Source: Datisca glomerata | Lineage: Eukaryota > Streptophyta > Magnoliopsida > Cucurbitales > Datiscaceae | Reading direction: 5' to 3' | Length of the DNA stretch: 64,000 bases | Assembly (NCBI GenBank): GCA_003255025.1 | Contig: QANY01002976.1 | Coordinates: 124,001 to 188,000 of the forward strand | In this document: positions 32,731 through 44,697 of the stretch, one piece after another | Layout of the letters: each line of letters begins with the position of its first letter | Numbering within the stretch: position 1 is the first letter of the stretch | Program-made: the position numbers and the translations under genes | Notes under the pieces: model-generated | What the model was told of the DNA's origin: nothing | What the model saw: the letters and a program-made list of their open reading frames with translations, nothing else | Databases searched by the model: none

Positions 32731-33924
32731 TTACGATTATTCTATAGTGCAAGTGTACACTATAGTCGTCGAGTAATAAATTTCAATAAAAATAGAGTAT
32801 CGTCTACATGATTTATTGATATTAATAATTAAAATTAACTAAACCTTAATTTTACTTGAGAATGACGAAAAGTTGGGACTTTTAATTAAACTAAGATTCT
32901 AATTAAACTAAAACGATAAGGATTTGATAAAGATAAATAATTTAAAATTGAATAGATAAAAGATCTAGGGATTCTAATTTCACCAATCCAAACATGCTCA
33001 AAATTTTAAAACTCAATCAATCAATGTTTATAAAATTATTGATAGTGAATTTCTCTAAAGTAATTATCAATCTTTCTCAAGCATCGATAAAAATGAATCA
33101 AAAATATTATCCTACATCTCTGTCAAGATTTAATAGGTTGAAACTTATTAAGCACAGGAAATTATAATTGTTACACTAGATCCATAATTATCTCTAACTT
33201 ATGAAATTCTAATGGTGTTACAAACAAAGATCAAATTTAATCATCACTTCTCAGTCTTAGAATTAGATCTAAAATCATCCAATAGTTGGCCAGACAATTA
33301 CAAGCATTAAAAATAGATTATAACACTCAATAATACTGAATAAACATTGATTGAATTGATAGTCAAAATTTATGAACAATCATAGTTTGACTATGTTGTA
33401 GCTCTAGATAAAAATTTTAGAACATACTAGAATAAGAAGATATCCTAATAATATTCATGAACATAGAGGAAAAGAGAAGAAAAAACTAGATTTGAGGATG
33501 AATTGAAGTTGAGATCCGTCTCCCGGTTGGATCCGTCTTCGTTTCCTCTTCAAAATGCTTTCTCATTTGCCTCTCACGTACAAAAGTCCACAAAAGACCT
33601 AAAATATTCTCTTTATACACTAGCATTCAATAAGGATAAAAAAGGAGAGAAAAATGTTATCTCACCAGCGTCGCGACGCTGGCGTTCTGTCTGCCTATAC
33701 GTCATGCTAGTGTCGCGGCGCTGGCCCTCCTGCCCACTTCCGTTCTTTTTACGATTTTTCCAAATTTTTGACTTCCAAATCTTTCCAAATCAATCTAAAT
33801 GCAATTGAATATCAAACCTACAAGATAGAAACACAAATATACATAAATCAATCAATAAATCTAAAAGAACTAACAAAAATAAGGTTCTGATTCACTAAAA
33901 TATGAGTGTAAAATACACTCATCA
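32731..33924 (-). repeat. 5' LTR of the Athila element
   Basis: Starts (minus) TGATGAGTGTATTTTACACT at 33924 and runs to just before the primer site. No coding content. The inner boundary is accurate to about 10 bp. Confidence 0.8.
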
Positions 33925-34430
33925 ACCATCACCACCCAGTCTCCACCTACAAGGAGCGTACCTTCATCCTAGCCTTTATCCCTGCTGGGTAGGTCAATAA
34001 CTAATCCTCCCTGCTTCTCACTCACGCAGGGAGCTAAGTAATAGGACAGTCTGTGCCTTTTCACTATGTACACGGCGCAGATTTCATCTACTGTATATTT
34101 AAGTTATGCCTCATATTGAGGGCTTCAATCCCTAGAAGAACCTTATAAGTACTAGGGGTATATTGGGAAGGGGCGAGGTTGAAAGTGCTAAAGAATTCTT
34201 AGAAAAGATGAGAGAATGGAAGCTTTAAACCTAATGTTGTGTACATTGGGGCTAAAAAAATTTGGTAGAGAGGATTACATTGGGAAGATTTAGGGATTCC
34301 TTCCCCAAAACCACATACTACATCTGGCGGGAAGACGTCCCTATGAAGGGCAAGAAAATGGTTAAATTCATTCTTATTCCTATCTACGGGAACTGTCACC
34401 TTAAATGGGTGTTCCTCCATTACTACTAGA
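33925..34430 (-). pseudogene. Second copy of Tat 2 antisense-gene start
   Basis: Repeats 27815-28230: M-E-E-H-P-F-K-V-T-V-P opens at 34420, L-G-L-K-L-P-F-S follows. This copy retains the ~105 bp missing from the first and there reads N-L-A-P-S-Q-Y-T-P-S-T-Y-K-V-L-L-G. That segment strengthens the resemblance to the plant putative gypsy-type transposase domain. Cut off by the Athila LTR at 33924. Confidence 0.75.
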
Positions 34431-35069
34431 AGAAGGAATGCAAAACAAAAGAAATGAGACGAAAAGACGTAACAAAGACAAAGAAGGGAAAACTTACAAA
34501 AGATAAGAATGTATAAAGAAATGAGGGAAACCTAGGTGATAGGATGCCAAAAACAAGTTAAAAACGTTTAATGGATAGGGAGATAAAAAGACACATGTTC
34601 TGAAAAAGGGGAAAGGCAAACGCCGGACGCATAGGGAAGAGACACAATGGAATAATTACTGCCAGTCTACCTAAAACTGGCGAGCCAATGACAACACGAC
34701 ACCTAGAGAAGAGAAAACCTAATGGGCCAGAAACACACATGAAGTAAGAACCATAAAATGAAGCAATGCGCATGGGGAATGAAACCTACGTGCATGTGTG
34801 TCGTGATAGGATAAAAACGACATTAGGAACAATGAAATTTTCAAGGAGTGTGTCAGCGACCCCAGAAATGAAGCAATAATGGTACATCATCTCGTTATTT
34901 AAAAACTTATGATTTTTTCTTGCGCAACACTTAATGTTTTATAGAATAAAAGAAGTCCAAATTGATGAAAGTTGATCAAGAATAGTTGTTCTCCCAAAAT
35001 GGGACGCGTGCTGAGCATTCATTGCACATCGACGAGCATCGCCAAAGAGCAATGAGGGCAAATGAACCC
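34431..35069. other. Untranslated region before the Tat 3' LTR
   Basis: Continues the antisense gene's 5' flank (to ~34550 matching 28230-28377). After that no match or gene is seen. A TGTCAG start near 34857 could be the true LTR edge, but the 5' LTR does not retain it. Confidence 0.4.
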
Positions 35070-35856
35070 TTAAAAAATATTTGTTTCCAGGTGGACAAAG
35101 GGACCAACCTAGGACTCACAGAAAATGTCAAAAAAGTAGAAACAGATGGCAGACCGAAGTCGCGAGACATTCACAAACAGATTATCGTCACTTCAAGGAC
35201 GAGAACCAAAATTTTGAGAACGGGGATCATCGTTTCAAGAACGGGAACCAACATTTCAAGAACAGGACCATCATCTCAGGAATGGAGGATCATCACTTCA
35301 AGAATGGAAACCATCATTTCAAGAACGGGAACCATCATCTCAAGAATGGGTAATGACAGAACATCAAAACGGGAAAAAGAGTTTAGACCGACAATCAAGT
35401 GGTTGTGATTGATTAGGTAATCTGAATGACCTGGACAAGATAGATTAGAAGACCACCAAGTGACTCTGACTGATTGGCTCAGAACCACAGAAAATCGTCA
35501 AGTGGCAATGATTGATAGACGGCTGAGCGAGACAGATATAAAATAAGGAAGAGAAATGAACCCATACCTAGTAGAGATGATCTCCACGAATAGGTGTTGT
35601 TCCTAGGCATAATGAGTGCATCATCTCATATATATATTATTTTAGTCAAATCTATGCAACGAGGAAAGTCTTTAAAAAGCCAATGTATTCAATAAACAAA
35701 ACATTCAAGGCAATCCAGACATAGATGACACAGTGCATTTACTCTTTATAAGTTCTGACTATCACCATTTCCCTCTATCTTATTAATACTCACATGAGTT
35801 TATTCTTATCAATATTTTTTCCTTAATCTTGAATGAAATGGGAAAAATCCTTTACA
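35070..35856 (+). repeat. 3' LTR of Tat element 2
   Basis: Aligns with 19160-20021 and ends CTTTACA. Carries the LTR minisatellite at 35180-35360. Many substitutions against the 5' LTR indicate an old insertion. Confidence 0.8.
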
Positions 35857-35924
35857 GGGAGCTTTTCAAGTTGGGGTTACTACCGAAAGAGAGAAACGAC
35901 TATCTCTGGTGGGGAGCTCACTCT

Positions 35925-36060
35925 CAAAGCTTTAAATCGTCGAGAGAATGAGAGAGAGAGAGAGAGGCAATTTCCTAGGAGGGGGAGGGAGAGGGAGGGG
36001 GAGGGAGAGGCGATTTTGTGTGTGAGAGAGAGAGATAGAGAGATGAACCAGAGAGAGTGA
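35925..36060. repeat. Purine-rich GA/GGGA low-complexity tract
   Basis: Runs of GAGA and GGGAGGGAGAGGG with few pyrimidines, including four or more G-runs. Translations across it are artefacts. Confidence 0.9.
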
Positions 36061-36177
36061 CGAAGGTAGAGATTTCATGAGAGAGGCCTACCGAGATGGG
36101 ATGCCTCAGATCGTCGAAAAGGAGAACAAGGAGAAGAAAAATCAAAAGGGAGGTTTTTTGTTTGAAAATGATTTTTA

Positions 36178-37490
36178 GGGCTCGTTTGGTAGTCAATATA
36201 GTACTGTACTAATTTAATCTGTCGGATTGTATTGTACTGAATTAAATACTATTGTCCAGTGTTTGGTGGTGTATTAGTTAAGAAACTGTATTACTTGTAC
36301 AATGTTTGGTACATCATAGTACTGGATTATTGTAAAAAATTTTGTCATAATTATATTTACACAAGTCTATTTAGAACTCTATAACATGTTCTTTAACATT
36401 TTCAACTACAAAAAAAACATTCATTCAACCCATCAATAATAATAATAATAATTAAAATACTCTAAAAAAGATCCTGAAACATTATCATTTATTTTCATAA
36501 TCTACAATAATATTCATACAAAAATGTTCATCCACCAAGATATCATAAAATAAGCTTCCATGTCCACGACATAAATATCATATAATGCCCATCTACCAAG
36601 GCATCACAAAAGAATTTTCACATATAACATATATGCTCTCTATAATATCTATCCACAAAGGCATCACAAAAAATCATTACATCAAACATTTGTAATTCAC
36701 CATTTAACAAAATATCATGCATCTATAAAATAAGTACGAAAGGAGGCCTAAATTCACCTATGACGAAGTAGTTTTGCTACAAATACTCGCTTGTGCTCGT
36801 CCTTCAAAGATCTGAAAGCAAACACATTTTTTGATTTTACTAGAATGAGTGTAAATGCATCAATCTCATCATCAACAGAAAGCTCAAAACTTTGTAACTC
36901 GCCAGCAATGTCAGTGTAATTTTTATCATCACTCACGATTCTACTACTAATTATTTTTATTCTCTCAAAGGACTTCTCAAACATTTTCTCAAAGACATTG
37001 GCAAACACAAATCTATAACGAAAACCAAACACAAATCTATAACGAAAACCAAACACAAATCTATAATGAAAATCAAACACAAATCTAACGAGAAGAAGAC
37101 ACCAACAGTACCAGATCTAACAAAAACCAGAACAAACACAGATCTCTAAATAAAAACGTAGATTGAAAAAACAAACAAACACAGATCTATGAAAAATATA
37201 GATCTATAGACAAAAACTAGAAGCAACGAGAAGAAGAATCCAACGAGAAGAAGAATAAGAGGTTTACCAGGAAGAGGCGGTGGAAGGAAAAAGCTTCGGC
37301 AGCTGGAGGAAGAAGCTTTGTGTTGGTCGTGAGTGAGCTTTAGTCCCCTATTTTAGGAGTGGACTAAATTATCCTGCGTGGGTGGGACTCTTAGTTAGTA
37401 CATGCTCAATATTTTTGTCAAACGTCGACATTACTAAAATAATATTATCTTATATTTAATACTGTATAATATGAGTTACCAAACAAGTAC
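36178..37490. mobile_element. PIF/Harbinger-like TIR element
   Basis: Left end GGGCTCGTTTGGTAGTCAA pairs with the right end, whose reverse complement is GTACTTGTTTGGTAACTCA; both are followed by AGTACTGTA/ATACAGTA words. Flanks TTA and TTC would be a degraded 3-bp target duplication, as in PIF/Harbinger. A minus-strand frame at 36936-36754 (D-E-I-D-A-F-T and F-R-S-L-K-D-E-H-K-R-V-F-V) resembles the C-terminal part of the Myb/SANT-like second protein of that superfamily. No transposase is present. Confidence 0.55.
37002..37090. repeat. 24-bp tandem repeat
   Basis: ACACAAATCTATAACGAAAACCAA repeated about 3.6 times inside the PIF-like element. Confidence 0.9.
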
Positions 37491-38330
37491 TTCAGGATTT
37501 GGTTAGTAAAATGTCCTTTGCCTTTTGTTTTTATATAGGTAAAATTTGCATTTTGAAGATGCGATTCTGTGTGGTCCACGTCACCCTCTTCTCGCCACGT
37601 TAGAACGGCAACAACATCCAAAATCGCTTCAACATACGATTTCGCTAACATGGCTATAAATGCATCATTTTTCTAAAGTAGTTCATTTTATTTATTTTTT
37701 ATTAAAATAAGATTAAAAATAAATAAAAAAATCCCAACAATGACCTAATAACTTACCATTTCTGCCCGTGATTTTCTATAATAAAACGTATAGTGTGTTT
37801 TGAGTTTTAAATAACAAAGCTATATCCATTTAGACTGCATTCTCAAAATATAGTTATCCATCATAAAATTGAAAAATAGTTATTGGAGACACATATATAA
37901 ACATACAATTACATTAATACAAAACTGACGTGTCATGAAAATTTGTATATGTGTGGAAAGTGAAAAAAAAAATCATTTATTAAATTGACTATAAAAACTT
38001 GACGGGGTTGGAGTGGGTTTTGTTTAATGTGCTAACATATATATATTTTTACATTAAAAGTCGTACATTTCTTTCATACCTGGTATTGAGAATTTATTTG
38101 GTTGATATGTGATTTATATTTTACTATTCAGTTAGGTGTAATGGAATTATTTGGTTGTGCATTTGATTTGAGTTTTATTTGGGTAGAATGAATTATTTGA
38201 ATTAATCTACATAAACTGTTGGACAATCTTGAGCAACACAACCTTAGACTTGTTTTTATTTAAAGCTTGATTATTCTAATAAGCAAGATATTACATTGAA
38301 AATAGTAGTTAATTAATTGATTAATTGTCT
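37491..38330. other. Spacer, nothing recognised
   Basis: AT-rich intergenic DNA downstream of the GDSL pseudogene. No gene or terminal repeat seen. Confidence 0.4.
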
Positions 38331-41098
38331 TCAAAGCTGAGCAAGTTGGTGGATATCAGAAGGTTGAGCATCAGGGGGTAACTGAGCTTGATATGCTCTT
38401 GCAGCAAACACTGAAAATCCAAGCTCAGTAGGATGAATTGCATCCCAGAATATGTATTGTGTCCTGTTTGCACATGGCCTTGTAAATGGACTGCATTGGA
38501 TTTGATCAACCCCTAGTTGACAACATGGAGCATCTGAAATCACACCGGCTGGATTTTCCAAACAAGAAATCACAGAAAAATGAGATAAACAGAATAATTA
38601 AGTTTAGGGTAAAATGGACTTTTAATCCTCTTATTTTTACTGAGAAATTGCGGTAGATAGACCACTGAGAAGAAAATGATGTTTAAACCCGTGTTTAGTT
38701 TTACACAAGAAAATGCTTGGTTACCTCTTGCAATATTTCATGATCTAAAATTTTATGCTCGACCATGATCTAGCATTCAAATATTAAGATTAATATACAT
38801 TAAATTCAGCCGAAAAATTTCAAATGAAATGAGCTATCTTAGTCTTTTCTCTTGTAAGAAAAGGCTGTGTTTCTTTAAAAAAAATGCATGATTTCTAAAA
38901 ATCATTTTTTTATTTGTTCATACTTTTTTTTTCTATTTTCTCTTGTTCCCAATTTGATCCATGGAGTTTTGTTTTTCCCAATCAAGCCATTGAGATAATT
39001 TAAAACAATGTGATCAATTCCTTTTATTAGGCCTCAAAACCTTGAAATATTGGCTTATATGATCAATAAATTGAGGTGTACCTACTTTTAATAATCCCAA
39101 CATTTTAATAATTTGAGGATTTAATTAAGAAAATTAGACTTACAGGTGACTAAATTAAATATCAGGGTAAAAGTATATTATAACTAATTAAAAAGGTGGA
39201 GTAAAAAGATTAGTACCTAGAGTTGGACTTGTAGCTCCAATAACGAGAGTCAATGAAGGTATTAAACTGATTAACAAGAGATTTGACTCTAACATTGAAA
39301 AGTTGAACGGCCTTGTTAATGCTGTCAACACATGCCGACCCACTGCTTCTCCCAAAGGTTGATATTGCATATGGAGTGCAACCTACTCGACCAACTCCAA
39401 ATATAGCCACCTTCCTTGCTCCGTTATTGTACAAAGCCTAGCATCAACCGGTAAAAATAAACGTATATACATCTTGAGTTCAAACGATTTGTATATGTTC
39501 ATTTAAGCGTCCACTAGTTAAAGTTGACGCCTAATATGTGCCAAAGAAAGGAGTAAAAGGGAATTTGTTAATGAACCTGTAGTTGCTGAGAAAACTGTTG
39601 GGCAAGAACAGCAGCATATTGGTCAGGAGTAAAGAGGGTGCTGGTTGAGTAGAAACGTGGGTTGAAGTAATTGTTAAGATAGTCATTGATTCCCATTGCA
39701 GCTGTATATATGCACTTGTTTAGCAGTGTTGCTGTCGCGTTTCTACTTCCCAGCAATCTGTTTAAGCTCGTAATTGTCTTTAGATGGTTTGTAATTGCTC
39801 GTTCATCGTTATCCTATCACCCTACAATCTTAATATAATTAAGAAATATTCAACATTATTAAGCTTATGCTTAAGCTTAATCAATTTGACATGTGCTAGA
39901 CACACGTATTATATTATAAGCTAATATAAATAATGTTGTGTGTTATTATGATGTTCAATACTATTATGACATGATAACGTGCGTATTGTGACACCATATT
40001 ATAAATTTACATTATAATTGAAATTATAGTTTTTTATTTTACATTTTATGCGTAGTATAAAATATTATTTTCATATCTTAATTTACCATGGTCCATCCAC
40101 TATGGTCGCGAATTCCTGCACTTCCAGAAGCATAATTTACCCCCTTGAAGTATTTGTTGACCTCTTGCAGTAGCGAATGGTGGAATGAAACTTCGAAAAC
40201 CCAGTAATTGAGCTGCAAAAAAGATGGAAGCTTTATCTTTTGACTATTATTAATTTGTAGGAAGGTAAACATATAATTGTCCTTTTTAAATAAATAAATT
40301 GAGTAAAAATCAATAAAGCACATAAGAATTATTCTTGGGACCATAATAATTTATTAGTCTGCAAAATCAAAATTAATAGAAAGATCAAGTTTCCAATCCT
40401 ATTCGGTTATTACAACCAAGGTTGCCAATCCACAATATAATTTAGGTTTGAATTAATTAGATTTATTAATTCAATTTGATTGACATCAACCACGTCACGT
40501 GCTTTTTTTATAAAAAAAAGTAATTACATTTTAATTAATTAATCTAATAATATAAGTAAATCTAATACTTTATCATGTGATTTAGTGCCATATTAATAAA
40601 TATCCGTTGTTTTTATAATCGAAAAAATGGAATACGAACACAGCTTTTCTTTTAAGAAATCTTTAAAAAGAATTTTATAACTGAATAAGTCATTCATATG
40701 ATTTTAACAAAAATAAATTACAGATATTTAAATATTCTAATAGCCATTTAAAAATTCCATTGACATATGAAAATTTAATAGCTGACACAACATTTTTTTA
40801 TGACATAAATAATAACGAAACAATATAGTGTTATATGAAAGAGACCATTTAAATTTGCTTAAATGATAGAAAAAAGGGATGAGATTAGCATATTATACCA
40901 ATAATGTCCAACAAGTTACGTGCATTAGTAAATCTGTCAGTAGCACCACCAGGAAAGTCAATACCATTATCAGACAGAGAATCACCAAATATGAAATAAC
41001 AAGGCACTTGTTGTGCAACGACCCAATAATTACTCGAACTTGAAACTAAAAGGAAAACACAGGAGCACTGCAATTGGCTTCAAATGACCAATTGCCAT
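38331..41098 (-). pseudogene. GDSL esterase/lipase pseudogene (5 exons)
   Basis: Exons (minus) 41098-40899, 40212-40087, 39821-39577, 39437-39217 and 38548-38331 keep GT-AG borders. Block I is F-G-D-S-L-S-D-N-G, with Y-A-S-G-S-A-G, G-I-N-D-Y-L-N-N-Y, G-V-G-R-V-G-C-T-P and F-W-D-A-I-H-P-T-E; these contain the Ser, Gly, Asn and His of the SGNH hydrolase site. It would encode a secreted plant GDSL hydrolase. Damage: a 1-bp loss in the signal peptide leaves no in-frame ATG, about 20 residues are missing after D-N-G, exon 2 carries two frame changes (near 40190 and 40145), and exon 3 has a 1-bp deletion near 39795. The sequence between exons is AT-rich intron. Confidence 0.85.
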
Positions 41099-41164
41099 CT
41101 CTCTCTCAAATAATGGAATGGATTTTTTTCTTGTGAGTTGGAAGAATTAGTATGCTTTGTAGAC

Positions 41165-41176
41165 GTATTTATAGGC
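41165..41176 (-). promoter_or_regulatory. Probable TATA box of the GDSL pseudogene
   Basis: CCTATAAATACG on the minus strand lies about 70 bp upstream of the original ATG. Confidence 0.55.
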
Positions 41177-41614
41177 TAAGATGCGAGACTTTTTGGTTTA
41201 AAAAATGATAGAATGTCAACCGTATATACGCATGGGGCGCTGGCTACAGACTGCAATGGGTTCTTTTTCTTATTTGGAGAGGTGATGTATATAGGACTGT
41301 CTAGATTAGGAATATTGACTAGGGTGAAAAATTTGATACCGAACCAACCGAACCAGACCAAACCGAATAAAATATATTCGATTCGGTCTGTTATTAAATA
41401 TACATCGGTTCAGTTCGGCAGGACTTTCGGTTCGATTCAAAAAATATGTATTTTTAAATCGAGCCGAACCGAATATCCCTATGTAAAACGACGTCGTTTT
41501 ATACCCTAGTATTGTTTATCTCATATACTTTTCAATTCGACGTCATTTTGAGTCTTTAACCCCATATATAAGCTGAATTCTCTCTCGAGTCCTCACAGGT
41601 CGCAAATCGTAGAT

Positions 41615-41775
41615 CTTAGGGTTTTGTTTGAGTCTCCTTCTTCACGATTCCTCTCTTAGGGTTTTGTTTGAGTCTCATTCTTCGTGATTTCTCTCTTAGG
41701 GTTGTGTCTGAGTCTCCTTGTTCGTGATTTCTCTCTTAGGGTTGTCTGAGTCTCCTTCTTCGCGAAGCTCAGGTT
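41615..41775. repeat. 40-bp tandem repeat in the hAT 5' UTR
   Basis: CTTAGGGTTTTGTTTGAGTC-type units start at 41615, 41655, 41695 and 41735, an exact 40-bp period; the fourth is shortened. Confidence 0.9.
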
Positions 41776-42371
41776 ACAAATCGCTCTGAATCTTTGATTT
41801 CTTTCAAGTCTCATCTCTGTTCTTCTCTTATTTGTCTACTGAATTTCTGATTTCTCTCGAAGCTCAGCGCTCTGAATTGCTACTGAATCTCTAATTTCTC
41901 TCATTCTTTGCGATTTCTCTCTGATTTGTCTGTTGGGTCTCTGAAGCTCTCCAGGTAATGCTTCACGAATTTCACCCTTCTCTCAACTCTGTGTTCTCTT
42001 ATTTACGTTTGATTTAAGTTTAGATCTGCCTGAATCTTGGTTTTATGGTTGACATGTTTGATCTGCAGTGTTTGACTATAGATCTGTTGCTTTTAGATCT
42101 GTGGAACGTTGCTCATTTTTTTGTTATGTATACTGCTCTTTTGTTTGAATCTTTGATTTCTTTTATTCTGTATACTGCTCAATTGTAATATGTATCAGGG
42201 ACAGTATTATGATCTAATTATGATTTATGTTTGTTCTATATTATGAACTGTGGACTCTTTTGTTTTATATTTGTATCATTGTTCTGTATTATGATCTGTA
42301 TACTGTTCTCTATTACTCTTTTGACTTACTAATAGTTTCTTATTATTTTATTTATCTCATTCAATAACTAG

Positions 42372-42490
42372 ATGTCAGATGCTGATGCGGAAGTTACTGA
42401 AAATGCTGGAGTTAAAGACTCAAAACCTCCAAGGCATAATTAAGGTAAGAGAAAATCTAAACGAGGGCCATCTGATGTTTGGAATGAATT
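42372..42490 (+). pseudogene. hAT transposase N-terminus, truncated
   Basis: ATG follows a splice acceptor. M-S-D-A-D-A-E-V-T-E-N, a stop, then K-R-K-S-K-R-G-P-S-D-V-W-N-E-F, the entry to the BED zinc finger of hAT transposases. The coding sequence ends there by deletion. Confidence 0.6.
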
Positions 42491-42776
42491 TTATTTTATG
42501 TTTAAATGTTCAATATGATTTGTGATAAATTTGATGCTTTATTTAGGTCGCTAGACATGAAATTTTCAGGTTTAAAAATGAAAATACACTTAAAAAAACT
42601 ATACAGAAATATGGGCCGAATCGGTGAACGAATCGAACCATAACTCACGGTTCGATTCATACATAAATCACGGATCGAGTTCGGTTAAGGGTAGAGCTGA
42701 CCTGTGATTTTCGGTTTGATTCGATTTTTGCTTAAATAATCGATCGAACCGAACCATAAATACCCATAATATTGAC

Positions 42777-43136
42777 TTATGGTAGAATGCCCACCATTAT
42801 CCCTTCTCAATTTTTTTGGGTCAAAGATATCCCCTTTCTAGTTTAGTACTATGTTTTTTTTATCGAAGTTACATATTATGATTGGAGTGGGACGTTTGAT
42901 TCGAACTCACAAGCTCTTAGATATAGGTGTGAGAGATTAACCAGCTATCGTAACTCATATTGTCTAATATTATGAGTTAGTGAGAATTGGTTTTAGATTA
43001 GGAATATTGAGTTATGAGAGTGTTTATTTTTTCCGCAATTGTAGACATATCATGATCTAAACAAAAAATTAATTGACTTAGTAATGTATTAATCATTCAT
43101 AGATTAATGTTTTATCAGTCATTAAAATGATTTTTT
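42777..43136. other. Spacer, nothing recognised
   Basis: AT-rich, no gene seen. Confidence 0.4.
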
Positions 43137-43675
43137 ATTTATGTATATGTTCATAAACTTATAAATGATTAACACGTTAATTAGTCAACTAAAACTCTCT
43201 CGTTGTACGTAGAACTACTTTAACAATCAATATGGGGTTTTTTAGTATGGTGGTTTAGATTTCGTTACAATATCTAAGTTTTTAGGATTTGAATTCAAAA
43301 GTGATGTAGTTAAATAGATTAGAGTGGTACAAATATATATGTCTTAATTAATATTTAATAGTGTTTGGGACCTATATATAAATAGGTAAGTTAATTTTTT
43401 ATTTGTATATATACTAATAAACTTATAAATAATTAACACGTTGATTAGTCTAGTAGAACTGTCTATTTTTTGTCGTTGTACGTAGTACCACTTTAACAAT
43501 CAATATGTGTTGTTTTAGTATGGTGGTTTAGGTTTCGTTACAATATCTAAGTTTTTAGGGTTTGAAATTCAAAAGTGATGTAGTTTAATAGATTAGGAGT
43601 GGTACAAGTATATGTATCTTAATTAATATTTAATCGTGTTTGGCACCTATACATAGTAGGCAAGTTGATATATTG
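43137..43675. repeat. ~258-bp tandem duplication
   Basis: Two adjacent copies share landmarks such as TCGTTGTACGTAG, TTTAACAATCAATATG, GTTACAATATCTAAGTTTTT and AGTGATGTAGTT, offset by about 258 bp. Non-coding. Confidence 0.85.
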
Positions 43676-43697
43676 AAGCCATAATTTTGACTTTTGT

Positions 43698-44697
43698 ATA
43701 GGGGCAGATCTATAACTTTTGTTTAGGGAGACAGTTACAATATAAAATAAAATATTTATAAAAATAAAAAATCTCAAGAATGATATTGCTTTTAATATTC
43801 ACTGCTGAGAGCTCTGCTAAATTGATTTCTTGAAATATAATTTTTGAACTAGTAGTTTTTTTCATTGTTGACGAAGATAGTTCAATGTCGATTTTCATTT
43901 AAAATATCTTTCCATCTTTATTTTAGGATCATAGTAGCAAAAACTAATTTTATTATTTTATTTATGCTTACAAAGTGAAGTACAATAAGAAATAAAATAA
44001 ACAAAATCATAAACGAAAGTAATAATTATGAATTTAATAAAATATCAATTAACAATGAACGAGTATAATAATTAAAGTTTAGAATTCTTACATGTTGATG
44101 TTTGCTACTTTTACAACCTTTTTATGTGTCTGTGTTCAATGTTTTTATTTAATTTCTAAACATAATTGATACAAAAAGTAATTAATGTAATATATTAATA
44201 AAAAAATAAACATGTAAAATAAATAAAATATTAGAGTGACTTATCTAGTGTGATTCAACTCATAAGAAGTACGTGTGAAGAATACACTAATTTAAATAGA
44301 ATTAAAGAATGGAGAGGACAAAAAAAGAATTGAAGATATAATTTAAATGAGAGAGAGACGACTATGGCCTATGTGGGACTTCTAGGATGAGACTCGGGAA
44401 ATTTGAATTAAAGAACGGAGGGAATAAAAGAAGAGAGATAGTTATGTGAAACTTGAGAGAGAGAGAAAGAAAGGCTATGACTTGGAAAAGAGAGAAAGAG
44501 TGAGAGAGAAGAGTGGAAGAGAGATATAAAAAGGGTTAGGTTTAGGATATAGATGTTTGTATTGACTATTTTAGATAAAAGTGATTAATAGATTTAAAGG
44601 GTTAGGAGTAATTTATATATAATATAATATGTACAAAAAATAGAATTACACTAAAAAGTCAGGGGTACGTGCCCCTGGTCTTGGCAGATTCGCTCTT
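43698..44697. mobile_element. TIR element with 8-bp TSD (~1 kb)
   Basis: Flanks ACTTTTGT (43690-43697) and ACTTTTGC (44698-44705) differ at one base. The left end TAGGGGCAGATCT is an imperfect inverted match to the right end GGCAGATTCGCTCTT. The interior is AT-rich with GA runs and no transposase. An 8-bp TSD suggests hAT. Confidence 0.5.

Larger units (their letters stand above)
28378..33924 (-). mobile_element. Athila-type Ty3/gypsy element, deletion derivative
   Basis: On the minus strand: 5' LTR (33924 to about 32731), tRNA-Asp-type primer site (32722-32705), gag (32584 to about 31000), protease (30917-30456), the linker before RT (30300-30115), then a jump to the end-of-pol sequence (L-K-T-I-K-Q-A-L near 30085), 3' non-coding DNA and a 3' LTR stub of 107 bp. 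RT, RNase H and integrase are missing, so it could only ever have moved with help. It sits inside Tat element 2. Confidence 0.85.
19160..35856 (+). mobile_element. Tat-type Ty3/gypsy retrotransposon 2 (with nested Athila)
   Basis: Two LTRs (19160-20021 and 35070-35856) enclose PBS-like sequence, gag, protease, RT, RNase H and integrase in one direction, then a 59-bp tandem repeat, then a coiled-coil gene in the opposite direction. An Athila-type element occupies 28378-33924. About 560 bp of the Tat antisense gene is present on both sides of the Athila insert, more than a target duplication can explain. Every coding domain is broken, so the copy is dead. Confidence 0.85.
41320..42768. mobile_element. 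hAT transposon, deletion derivative
   Basis: Flanked by a perfect 8-bp duplication ATATTGAC (41312-41319 and 42769-42776). Ends TAGGGTG… and …TACCCATA are imperfectly inverted, and both subterminal regions are packed with GAACCGAACC/GGTTCGGTT words, as in plant hAT elements. It retains the 5' untranslated part, an intron (41955-42371, CCAG|GTAATG … CTAG|ATG) and the first transposase codons, but not the catalytic region. Confidence 0.85.

Noticed and set aside
35975..36196. Ser/Leu-rich minus ORF
   Set aside because: Translation across a purine-rich low-complexity tract.
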